From the NCBI RefSeq assembly GCF_030269925.1, contig NC_085127.1:875501-939500 (forward strand): a DNA stretch of 64,000 nucleotides, written 5' to 3'. The notes below the pieces were generated by a model that ran no database searches, had not been told where the DNA came from, and saw only the letters and a program-made list of their open reading frames with translations. Origin of the DNA: Bombyx mori. Lineage: Eukaryota > Arthropoda > Insecta > Lepidoptera > Bombycidae. The position numbers were made by a program, and so were the translations under genes. Below are positions 53,876 through 64,000 of this stretch, in pieces (positions within the stretch are counted from its first letter, which is position 1; each line of letters starts with the position of its first letter).

Positions 53876-55500
53876 GACAAACTCAACAAACCGTACCGCT
53901 TAAAATGAGTTAAGACAAATAAACATTCACGTTACCAGATCTCATTTTTTGTTTGTTTGTGTCACATAAAGTAGGGGTGGCTTTGGCGTCTTCAAAACTA
54001 TTTTCGTTGATGTTTCAGACGCTGTTTTTGTTTAACGCGTTAACAGTTAACAATAATGAGTTATTGGTATAAGGTTGGAAAGGCCGTTGCTCTAATTTTG
54101 TATTAGAACCAGTGTCGCCGCTTCATCCCCACTATTTTAATTTCTACACATACACGTACTGTGATTACAAGTATTTCGCACACAACAAAAACACCCACAC
54201 ACAAATCTCAGGGCAGATATTCGTTCGCAAACTAGCACAAAACACCCGTAGACATACACACTCACACACGCAAAAAGGCAATAAAAATGTTCATACACGC
54301 TAGTGCTTGATAAAATCGATAATCTTTGTCGATAAATTATCTGATGAATGAATGGAGAAAATGAAACATGGAATAAATATTGAAAAAAAAAAACTATTTT
54401 ACTTTTATTAATTACAAATATTCACTGTCCCTGGAATAAAACGTATTTGTTAAGCAGTTGGCGCTTGCTATTAATTGCGAATGAATTTTTCAAAATTAAG
54501 TGTATTCTGATTTTTTTATGGTAAAATCATTTTCAGTAAAATGTTTAGAGTAGTAGTAGTAAATAGTACTCGTCTTTGTCTCCAGTTTCCTCTACCTGTC
54601 ACGTCAATCCATTGTTCGCTGGCGTTAGGTTCTTTAGGAAACCTAAAATGTTTAATTAACTGCATAAGTCAAATAGCATTTTACTTAGATTTTAATACGT
54701 CTAAGACAATATAGTAAATACCCGTAAATGAGAGGTCTACATGTCCCTTTATATTATACCTTCACATTAATTCAATAATAATAATTCAATAATAATAATA
54801 CATATTTATTTTACTCAAAATACGTCTCACTAAGAATATACTAGGTATCATTAATTAAATATAAAATAATGCAAAAAATATCCATGTCAAATATAAATAT
54901 AGTCGAAAATTCTGTCAATGATTTTATTTCACCACATGGTCACCTCACTATCGACAACTGCACCACGGCCAATCAGGGCAAATGCCGAAATTTCAAAGAT
55001 TGAAGTGTAGAGAACGCAATGCATGTAGTACATTGAAAGCTGACTTGGTCATTGCGTTCATTGGGCGAGTACACATCGCGCAATGTATGCTATTTATAAC
55101 TTGCTGCAATAATATTGTTAATGTTTGGAATTTCATAATGCTCAGTATATTTTTATGTTTTAGACAAATAATATTGTAATTAAATGGTAATTTCGACTTA
55201 CCGATCGAAAGATATACCTCCTCGCTCTATACTTGAGGTCTGATTTTTTGTTTTACAAGTTATAATTGCACAACACGGCACTATAAAGCGGAGATCTGTT
55301 GGTTAAAGTAGTCCGAAGCGCACTAAACGCGGTGAATGAAAGAATCGGTCGAGTTATGTTTGTACAATCATAACTGTGGCACGCTTGCCCCGCCTACATT
55401 ACCATTCCAACTTTATTTATCTATTCCGTGGTTGACACACATGACGGAAGAATGTCGTTGGGGTATCAAATAATATTGAAAAATGCGTACAGTGCCGTTT
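53876..55500. other. Intron DNA, low-complexity patches
   Basis: An ACAC/ACTC-rich stretch lies at 54140-54300 and ATA-rich DNA at 54770-54800. No gene supported. Confidence 0.5.
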
Positions 55501-55504
55501 TAAA

Positions 55505-55862
55505 CAACAAAAAATAAATACATAATAGTTTAACAAAACTAACAAAATAAGCTTTTATAGAAAATCCAACTAAAAGTAGAAAATAAATTTTAATAAATTT
55601 GAATTAAAAATAGTGTAAGAGAAAATTATTTTATTGTAAAAAAAGCATGGTTTAAGTAGTTATAAATATTTTATGAACATATAATAAGGGTTATTTTGAT
55701 ACTATCTTGAAAAGCACCCCACGCTTTTTACAATAAAATCATTTTTTCTTACACTATTTTTAATTCAAATTTATTAAAATTTATTTTCTATTTTTTAGTT
55801 AGAATTTCTATAAAAGCGTATTTTGTTAGTTTTTAAACTATTATTTATTTTTCATTTTTTTG
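55505..55862. repeat. Fold-back element with arms of about 140 bp
   Basis: The left arm (55510-55655, with TTTAACAAAACTAACAAAAT and AATTAAAAATAGTGTAAGAG) is repeated in reverse complement at 55722-55855 with small indels; the spacer is about 70 bp. Non-coding. TSD not resolved. Confidence 0.8.
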
Positions 55863-56340
55863 TTTAATTTCAATTTTTTCAATATTTTTTTTTCAATTTT
55901 TTTTATATTGATTTGTCATCAGTCCTTAATAAGTATACCAAATTCCGAGTTAATCCGACGTTTTGAGGGGGGTCAAAATCATGTTCAAAGATTTCATTAC
56001 ATACATACATACGTCTGAAGCTAATAAAAGCGTATTAAAAAAACAGCGTTTTTGCTCAATATGTTGATCAGTCTCACGGTACGCCAGTCGGAAAACAAAA
56101 TAAATAGTTTAATACAGGGGTGTTCGACACGTGTAGAAGAAATAAGCTGAGAAAAAAGTATTATCTATTTATGTGTGAGACATGCATTAGTAGACCGGCG
56201 TAGCAGACGACAGTTTGAACGTGTCCATGATCCATAGCTTTATTGTATGTTGAACACTTTTGAACTATTCGTTCAATGTAATTTAATATTTCAATAAGCT
56301 AGATTACTTTCCGATACATAATAGAAACGATAAACGTATA

Positions 56341-56359
56341 GTACTATTATTGATCGAAG
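56341..56359. repeat. Right-end remnant of the hAT-like micro-MITE family
   Basis: GTACTATTATTGATCGAAG matches the right end at 24893-24911 with two differences. A left partner and TSD are not clear. Confidence 0.5.
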
Positions 56360-56624
56360 GTATATAAGAATAAAACACGATCAGCTGTTGTTTTAAGCAA
56401 CGTGCTATAATTATAATTTAAGCTGATTATAATACAAAAAAGGGTGCGTGTACTTATGTACGCGCGTAAGAAGCTATACTTTATTTTTATTAAAAAAATT
56501 TTTTTAATCAGCTTGTAAAAAAATCGATTAAACAACATCCTCAAACACGCATATTGGACATCCGTTTTCTTGACATCGTATAAATTCGGTAATTCTCGGT
56601 ACGGTTCGGAAAGTTCACCTGTGG

Positions 56625-56781
56625 CTATATTCAGACTTGCCAAGTTACGTCGGTCGTATTGTAATGAGCGATTTAGTGGGCAACTTCATTTCTGTTAATT
56701 TTGTGTCACGGTGCACGTGCATCGTAAAATTTCACTCTCATCAATTTTTCATAACGCGCCTAAAGAAGTATAACTTCAAAA
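56625..56781 (+). repeat. Dispersed repeat, inverted partner of 6145-6298
   Basis: CAGACTTGCCAAGTTACGTC through AAGTATAACTTCAAAAAG matches the complement of 6145-6298. CGTAAGAAGC-type sequence near 56465 may belong to the same element. Confidence 0.65.
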
Positions 56782-57950
56782 AGTAACGAAATAAAAAACG
56801 CTATTAACATACAAAATTATTAGTCACGTGCTGTGATGGTTCTAGTGATAATCTTGTTTCACTAAGCGTAAACAGCTCTGTTTCCTTATCATCTATTTGT
56901 GGCAATAGTACCTTCATCAGATACTTCAGGTACTTCAATAGGCTTTAAGTAGGACAATACGTACTAATGCGCACCTACCAACCAAGCCGTCTTATAATAT
57001 GTTACCTCTTGACACAAAAGACTTCGTTAATTTGACATCCCTGATCTTATAGCATTTCGATTCATTAATTTTATTTATCTACATAAGAAATCTAATTTCT
57101 GTAATTTCCACGGCTGCTCTCCTTTTCATTGTAGCAACGAAAGTGGCACGATTGCGCAATGTTATTGTTATGTTATAAACTTACAATAATAAATGTGAAT
57201 TTGTGGGAATTCTAAATTAACAAAGCAAAGCTCTACGTTTTGGGTTCGCTTGACTGACGACACTCGATCGTGAAGTCGGATTTTGAGAGTGTTTTGCATT
57301 GATTCGTGTTACGGTTTTGTGATGCATATCAACCTTACTAGTTATAAGCACAGTCGAATATCTTTAAACAGTTTAAAGGCACGACCGCTTAAGAATCTTA
57401 TGAACATTCAGCTTTATAATAGAAACAAAAAAAAAACATGGTATGCGAGAGAGTACAACATGCTACAAAGCACGCTTCTAATACTTACAATTCACAGGTT
57501 AAATAATGAAATCTGTAAAAGTTGGATATTGTGAATTTAGTTGAAAAAACTAACCAAAAAAAATTCCTGTTCCCAGCAGGCAGTGAGTGGGTTAGCGATG
57601 TATTTCAGATTGTTATCAATGCGGTAAAGCGTGGGTGGCATTGCAAAACGCAATCATTTACAAACACTTACTCGGCTGCCAAAAACTTCATAGAGAAATC
57701 CGACACTTACCTAAATTACTTTCGGTAATAATATAAATGAAGATATCTTTCCAGTTTGTGAACAAACAGATTCAATGTTGAGAATAAGAAACGAAACCTA
57801 AATAGTCTTAATTCTATATTTCATTTTTTTATTATATGCTATTATTGAATACTAGTCACTAGGACTACTTTGCTGCACGATTTTTGATTTTACTTTAATC
57901 AGATCGTTAGCAAACTTCACAGGATCACCCGCTGGGGCAATTAGATTTAC
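56782..57950. other. Intron DNA with unassigned short frames
   Basis: Two plus frames of 83 and 68 residues (57283-57534 and 57522-57728) have no recognised domain and lack exon-like borders in common. I would not call them genes. Confidence 0.4.
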
Positions 57951-58182
57951 TGGTGGTAGGACCTCTTGTGAGTCCGCGCGGGTAGGTACCCTGCCTATTT
58001 CTGCTGTGAAGCAGTAATGCGTTTCGGTTTGAAGGGTGGGGCAGCCGTTGTAACTAAACTGTGACCTTAGAACTTATATCTCAAGGTGGGTGGCGCATTT
58101 ACGTCGTAGATGTCTATGGGCTTCAGTAACCACTTAAAACCAGCTGGGCTTTGAGCTCGTCCACCCATCTAGCAATAAAAAA
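57951..58182 (+). repeat. Bm1-type SINE, 3' module copy
   Basis: Starts CTGGTGGTAGGACCTCTTG, ends CACCCATCTAGCAATAAAAA. A few bases are missing in GGTACCCTGCC compared with the usual GGTACCACCACCCTGCC. Confidence 0.93.
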
Positions 58183-58417
58183 ATAAATAATTAGAAAAAT
58201 TCTTGAAAATCTCACCAAAATCCGTCCAATTTTGAAGTTGACAGCGAGAATGCACACAAGATGTGTATATGTATGTGATGTGTACATATACGTATATAAA
58301 TTGTGTATAAGTCTATTATGTATTTTGTATTGATTAATATTGACGGTATTAAATACTATCGAAAGGGATGGAAAACGGAAAGAGCTCGTTGGATATTTAA
58401 AAAAAGCTACTAACGTA

Positions 58418-58517
58418 GTGGGTGGCGCATTTACGTCGTAGATGTCTATGGGCTTCAGTAACCGCTTAACACCAGGTGGGCTGTGAGCTCGTCCACCCAT
58501 CAAAGCAATAAAAAATA
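58418..58517 (+). repeat. Bm1-type SINE, 5'-truncated to the last 100 bp
   Basis: Begins at GTGGGTGGCGCATTTACGTC and ends with the CAAAGCAATAAAAAAT-like tail. It shares TGGGCTTCAGTAACC with the copy 235 bp upstream, unlike most copies (GGGCTCCAGTAACC), so both may come from one source. Confidence 0.9.
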
Positions 58518-58861
58518 AAATATAATAAAAACGTAAATAGATAGCTTGGCGGGATCGATTTGTATGCACCATCAAATTTCAAAGTATTTCAACAAAAAAT
58601 GTAGGTCAACTTCTAAGAGCTTGTTGTACCAAACAACAATAGCTACTACTGTATTTATGAAAAAAAAAATAAAGTAATAAATAACAAACTAAAATAAAGA
58701 ATCAATGTCTATTGAACAAGTGTAGGTAACCTCAAAGTCAAGGCTGAAGACTGGTTTTTAGATACGACCTAAAATTTCCGTGTAATAATCAATAGAAAAA
58801 ATCTGTCAGGTGTGTGTCTGACGAACAGTGAAGGGTTCCGTAGTGAAGGTAAAAAAAAAAA

Positions 58862-59180
58862 AATGTGTGCGTGTACTAGTGTACACACGTAAGAAGTGAA
58901 ACTTATTTATGGCCTTATTTTTCGAAAAATGATCTACATGCAACTTTCTAGAAATTGGTTAAATAAAGTTAAATTAGATAAAGTTTAAACAAAAGGATTT
59001 TATTATCATAGACATGAATACAAAAAAGTTAAATTAGATAAAGTTTAAACAAAAGGATTTTATTATCATAGACATGAATACAAAACAGATGGCGCGTAAC
59101 GGAAAAATGTGACGCGTAACCGAAAAATGTGACGGTAAATTTTTTTCCAACGCCGATAAGGAAGTTTCACTTCAACAAGT
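58862..59180. repeat. Interspersed element fragment with an exact 60-bp tandem duplication
   Basis: GTAAGAAGTGAAACTT near the left and GAAGTTTCACTTC near the right are inverted ends of a repeat. Inside, a 60-bp unit (AAGTTAAATTAGATAAAGTT...) is repeated exactly at about 58966-59025 and 59026-59085. Confidence 0.65.
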
Positions 59181-59969
59181 TCACGATTATTCTAAATAAA
59201 AGTTACCAAAGACCACCTATTCAGTTCAAACTAATAATAATATCAGTGATCTGTTGAGTGCTGACTTCAGTGGGTTATATACTTTTTTCAGAAATATTCA
59301 ACAGGTTATAAAAAAATCTTGAATTACGACTTAGGGTGGTTGTCTCCTCAACTCCTTAACACAATAGAAAACTTAATATCATTTTTATAAAACCAATGTA
59401 TTTTGTAACTATACTCTATGCGCTTAAAAGCAGTCGATTTATACTTTTAAGGAAAGGATAATTATAAACTTTAACTTCAATTAATTTTTTCTGCATTTTT
59501 AAACGATGTCTTACTTACAGAATACTTACCTTCCAAGTACCAGCTGTAGGCTGTATTGGTATACTAACTTTGAAATTCCTATATCATGAGTTCTAACAAT
59601 ATAGTTTGCTGCAATCGCGGAACCCTATAAGACTAGCATATTACGTAGATTTTTTTTTTATTTGCCCCTTCATCGCTTAAGATTGGCTGTTTACAATTAC
59701 AAACCAAGGAAACCAAACGAAAATTAAAAAAAAAAAAACTATCTGCTTTTGCGCTGGTTCCATCCTTTACTTCCTTCCTTCCACAATAAAGGAATGGTTT
59801 ACACATGAATAATTTTATCTTATTTAGTTTGCTGCCGCATACGAGTCATGGACAAAAGGCAGATAATTGTGTGTACGTACTTATGTGACAGAGCTTATTA
59901 TTGCCGCAAAAGAAATTCATTGTGTTTTGAAGGATATGTAAACGGTATTTAAAAGTGATTACAACTTCA
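59181..59969. other. Intron DNA, nothing recognised
   Basis: AT-rich; no repeat end or frame of note. Confidence 0.5.
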
Positions 59970-60371
59970 AGAGTCCGTGACCATTCTCTTTGTGAGTGTG
60001 GATTAGATGAGGGAGCCCTGGATCACATTTTCTTCGACTGCCCCAATATCGTATCCCCTCTTTATGATATCCTTCCAAAAGACATTCCCCGGCCTATTAA
60101 TATTAATTCTTTACTACTTTAGTCTGTTCTAAGCATGTAAATATTCTGTGTAGATTTTTATCTCCTAATAATATTTATCTCTAAAGTAGTTAGTCTAGCA
60201 TATAATTGTTTGTGCTGCTCTTAAAATCACAGATGGAAAAACTGATAAAATTTATTTATATTTAGTAATTTTTTCTCTCTCTAAGCACCTGTCATTTTTG
60301 CACATACTTTAAGATTGGCAAAATCAATGCCAAAGGCGTTGGAGCCAAATTCTTATTTAAAAAAAAAAAGT
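59970..60371 (+). mobile_element. 5'-truncated LINE, same family as the element in the UBAP1 intron
   Basis: AGAGTCCGTGACCATTCTC onward matches the end of ORF2 and the 3' UTR at 39134-39540, including CCAAAGGCGTTGGAGCCAAA. It starts within the C-terminal zinc knuckle region. Point changes and short losses show it is older or from another subfamily. It ends in an A-rich tail rather than (AAG)n. Confidence 0.92.
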
Positions 60372-61299
60372 TCAAGCTTCCAGGGTAAGTTGGCATTTAT
60401 TCAGCTGTTTTCCGACTCCACTAACCGTTTTAAATTTACAATAAATATTAACAGAAGTTGGAATATCGTAAACACTAGGTCTTATAGATCGGCCGATATA
60501 TACGAGTACATAATTATATAGTCAGTTCAGATAAATTTATTATATTTGCATGTTAAAATTTATTCACATGTTTTGTTATGTTAATACCAGCGACCCGTCG
60601 CGACCTGGCAAACTCACTTTTTATATTAAACGATTTATGAAATAGTGAAGAATACGTACAATGTATTTTGAGCTAGTGTTGTGAGATCGCGTGCATAGAC
60701 TGTCCGCCTGGATTTCTACTGGATAGGATAGTATAGATATAGATAGATACACATACACTACAATTGAGACTTCCACCATAGACTCAGGTAATAACTAAAC
60801 CATTACCATTAAACAGTTTTTTTACAAAAAGTTTATTTTTTCTTGACCTATTATAGACGCGAGAATACAAATATGCTATAATTTGTTGTTTTTACCCACT
60901 TGCCTTTTTTAACGTGCTGGATGTTTAACAGATGCTACTATTTACTGGTATTTATACAAATAACCGTATTTAAAATGGCGTAAGTGTTGCCATAGCAATT
61001 TTTTCTTAAGTTTTTGTATTTGATTATTTTTTACACAATATATATATACATTTACTACCTCGTATTAAGTGTGTAGGTTGAAGTGCATTCAAGTACATAT
61101 AATTGGTTGCCTATTAGCACTTTGAACGCGATACTAGAAAATCGTGCGTAGCCCAGTAGGCGACGGAAAGTTAATTGGACATTCGGATTCCGCGACGGAT
61201 ACTGATGTCTGCTACATAAAAACCGTTCGCAAGAAGTTGGGATAGCCCCTTAGGCAACAAACGAATAGTAGGGAAAAAAAAAAGAATAAGTATGTTAGT
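60372..61299. other. Intron DNA, nothing firmly recognised
   Basis: ACCAGCGACCCGTCGCG at 60587-60603 recalls the complement of a Helitron 3' end, but the opposite end was not found. Confidence 0.4.
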
Positions 61300-61512
61300 T
61301 TTAGAAGTCGTCGTGGCCTAAAGGGTAAGACGTCCGGTGCATTTGTATGTAGCGATGAAACGGTGTTCGAATCCCGCAGGCGGGTACCAAATTTATTGAG
61401 GAAATACGTATTTAACAAACGTTCACGATTGACTTCCACGGAATAACGTCGTGTAATAAAATTTGCGTAATTAGGTACTGGTAAGACCTGTTGTGCGTCC
61501 GCACAGGTAGGT
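61300..61512 (+). repeat. Bm1-type SINE, 3'-truncated copy with tRNA-like head
   Basis: Contains TGGCCTAAAGG (A box) and TGTTCGAATCC (B box), then the middle section with a deletion, and fades after GTCCGCACAGGTAGGTACT. Confidence 0.88.
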
Positions 61513-62060
61513 ACTACAACTTCGATTATGTTACCTCATTGAAATAGTTGAAGAAGTTTTTTTGTTTCCAAATTTTTAACTTGAAATGGCCCTACTATTA
61601 AGTTGCAAAAATGTCGCTTCGACCAAATACCCTTTCACCTCTCGATAAGTATTACGTTTATTCTCATTATGCTAATTTGACCTACTAATTTTTATTATTA
61701 CCGTCCCAACGAATATCTCGTGATCAATATCAGCCATACTTTATTCATAAATTCGCTTGGACGACTTTTTTCTTTGTTCGTCCATAAATTTAAATTTATA
61801 GTAGTAGCAGATTAGGTTAAGTAACATTCATATTTCATCATTTATGATCTTATCCATCAAAGATATGGCGTGCCGTGACAAGCTGAGATAGCTTATGGAC
61901 TTAACCTCCAGTAGTTGGGCTGTATAGCTTTATTGAACTCCCTGATTTAATGCGGTGTCTGCATCATGGGTTTTCCCACGTTTTCTATGACCCTACCAGT
62001 TCTGTTATATTGGAGTAAACATGAAAATCGTAATGGGCTTTAGTGGCTTAATCTTTTTTT
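61513..62060. other. Intron DNA, nothing recognised
   Basis: No supported feature. Confidence 0.5.
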
Positions 62061-62502
62061 TGCTTAGATATGTGCTTAGATGTGTGGACGAGCTCACATC
62101 CTGGTGTTAAGTAGTTACTGGAGTCCATAGACATCTACAACGTAAATGCCACCACCCACCTTGAGATATGACTTCTAAAGTCACAGTTTAGTTACAACGG
62201 CTGCCCCAACCTTCAAACCGAAACGCATTACTGCTTCACGGCAGAAATATGTGAGGAGGTGGTACCTACCCGTGCGAACTCACAAGAGGTCCTACCACCA
62301 GTAATTACGCAAATTATAATTTTGCGGGTTTGATTTTTATAACACGATGTTATTCCTTCACCGTTGAAGTCAATCGTGAGCATTTGTAAAGTACGTATTC
62401 CATTAGAAAAATTGGTATCCGCCTGCGGGATTCGAACACCGGTGCATCGCTACACACGACTGCACCGGACGTCTTATCCTTTAGGCAATGACGACTTCAA
62501 AT
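62061..62502 (-). repeat. Full-length Bm1-type SINE, minus strand
   Basis: Reverse-complement order: tail at 62055-62080, the 3' module ending GAGGTCCTACCACCAGTAAT, the middle section (CGATGTTATTCCTTCACCG), and the head with GGATTCGAACACCGG (B box) and CCTTTAGGCAATGACGAC. Confidence 0.93.
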
Positions 62503-63188
62503 GTAATGTATCATTATTATTAAACTGACAATATATAGTATCGAAGGCTCCGACCTCTAAAATCTAAAGCTTATAGACACTTAACGTAAACTCATTTCAC
62601 GAATTCTATAAAACAACTTTTTGAGCAATATTTCACTTTGTCGCCGTCTCAGCAATGAGCTTCACACTGTAAGACCAAAATCATGGACAAATTATTTAAA
62701 TTTGTAAAAAATCCACCGAATTCTTTTTACTTTGAATATATACAAGTAAATACATGCAAATCCGAGGTCATTACACTTACCTGCTGCGTGTCTGAATACA
62801 GAAATCTGAGCTACATTTTTTTAAACGAGTTACAACTAAAGGAATTTTTATAATCTATGTTATTAAGTCATACTGTAACAGCTGCTCTGTGGAGTACACT
62901 CTATGGTCATGTAGCCGCGTAAGTTATTGAAAATGAAATTATGTACTTATTTTTAACATTATGCTTTATGCTTTATCATGGCTTAAAATTCGAATGATAA
63001 TTTTACGTATACGCACATATTTAATATGGAATAGTTCTATTTTTATTTTGTAGTAGAGCACTAATAATAGATAGATTCTTGTCCATCTGATGGATGTTTG
63101 GAAGAGATCGCTCTTAGCGATAATACCGCCAATCGTACTTTTCTGTCTTTAATATTTCGCATTGTTTTTTTATTTCGTGTACAATAAA

Positions 63189-63219
<31 letters not shown>

Positions 63220-63510
63220 ATTAATTTGATAATTAAATAAACATGTTTGACAATACTAAAGTAACCTTAAACATTACGCTTTTTTTAATGGCTTTAAAAA
63301 TCGCAGGCCACCCGGCAAGAAGCAATAAATGATTTTGATTTGACGACACAATAGCAAATGTTATTTCGGTAGTATGCAGTTTATTGTGGTTCGAAGGATA
63401 TCGCGTCTCAAAGCGACCGGTCGCTGTAACCGGTTTCTTAACAGTTTTTGCCGCCTAGCTAGTGATGTTTCGGCACAGGTTTCGGGTAGTGCATAACGGG
63501 GGCAAGGTAA
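62503..63510. other. Intron DNA with a (CT)n microsatellite
   Basis: (CT)13 at about 63194-63219. No gene seen. Confidence 0.55.
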
Positions 63511-63769
63511 AAAATCACCGTCCTCGCCGTACCCGTCGCTTGAGACGAAGGGCTCGACGAGTAAATTAACCCATAGACACAGCCCATTCTCGCCGGATCT
63601 TCTTAGTGGGTCGCGTTTCCGATCCGGTGGTAGATTCTGCGAAGCACTGCTCTTGCTAGGGCTAGTGTTAGCAACACACCCGGTTTGAGCCCCGTGAGCT
63701 CACGTACACGTCAAGAAGAAGCTGAAATAACCTCTCAAGGCTATCAGCATAGGTAGGATAAAAAAAAAA
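63511..63769 (+). repeat. LINE 3' end, BMC1-like, copy 5
   Basis: ATCACCGTCCTCGCCGTACC, GACACAGCCCATTCTCGCC, CCGATCCGGTGGTAGATTC and CCTCTCAAGGCTATCAGC followed by an A-rich tail. Best-preserved copy in the window for the part upstream of CCCACTGAG. Confidence 0.75.
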
Positions 63770-64000
63770 CGAAAAAAAAACCTTACACGAAGCACCGTTC
63801 TCTCATAATTACAGTTAATTACTTATGTTTGATGTTGATCGTTCTGTAGCATATAAAACTGAAAGTAACAAATCTTGTTTTGTGCCATAAAATAATACTG
63901 TAGATCAAAACATACATGATCTCAATTTATTGACGGTTTGGAGGAAAACGACAAAAGGAATCTTCTATTGTGTAATTGCTCTTTAGACCAAGATTCAAAT
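63770..64000. other. Window end, nothing recognised
   Basis: AT-rich intron sequence. Confidence 0.5.

Noticed and set aside
57283..57728. Two overlapping plus-strand ORFs as a missing chondroitin synthase exon
   Set aside because: Neither resembles the region expected after the first exon or the GalNAc-transferase half, and no matching splice sites were seen.
60587..60620. Possible Helitron 3' end on the minus strand
   Set aside because: Only a GCGACCCG motif is present; no TC start, hairpin or A/T boundary could be paired with it.

Overview
The window is a repeat-rich piece of lepidopteran nuclear DNA, most likely from the silkmoth genus Bombyx. The basis is the many copies of one tRNA-headed SINE that I recognise as Bm1, repeated 3' ends that look like the Bombyx LINE BMC1, mariner elements, lepidopteran-style Helitrons, and AT-rich introns with GT-AG junctions. 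No database could be searched, so family names rest on recognition of motifs, termini and target-site duplications (TSDs).

Three host genes can be built. (1) On the minus strand, nine coding exons between 30393 and 15163 join in frame into a 467-residue GLD-2 type cytoplasmic poly(A) polymerase. (2) On the plus strand, 32011-40357 is a two-exon UBAP1 homologue (529 residues), an ESCRT-I subunit, transcribed divergently from the GLD-2 gene across about 1.6 kb. (3) On the plus strand, from 52090, is the first coding exon of a chondroitin sulfate synthase; the rest of that gene lies beyond the window.

Layout. 1-1675: BEL/Pao retrotransposon remnant with its 3' LTR. 1.7-11.5 kb: transposon graveyard (pogo-type HTH exon, Helitron, Spy-like element, TA-flanked element, mariner, LTR-retrotransposon leader candidate, Bm1). 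12.6-15.2 kb: probable 3' UTR of the GLD-2 gene with very GC-rich patches. 15.2-30.4 kb: GLD-2 gene, whose introns hold a decayed DIRS-like tyrosine-recombinase retrotransposon, a hAT-like element, palindromic MITEs and SINEs. 32-40.4 kb: UBAP1 gene, whose single intron holds a full-length LINE with both ORFs open and a perfect 12-bp TSD. 40.4-51 kb: a dense cluster of LINE 3' ends, a Helitron, SINEs and a three-level nest (mariner, then Spy-like element, then a second mariner-like element). 52-64 kb: chondroitin synthase exon 1 and a repeat-filled intron.

I found no CRISPR array, operon or evident new enzymatic system. The most unusual observations concern transposition: a TIR element that inserted at AAA|TTT without any TSD, with an unoccupied paralogous site in the same window; 15-64 bp micro-insertions sharing termini and 8-bp TSDs; and a DIRS-like reverse transcriptase whose YxDD region is tandemly amplified between inverted repeats of which 156 bp are identical.
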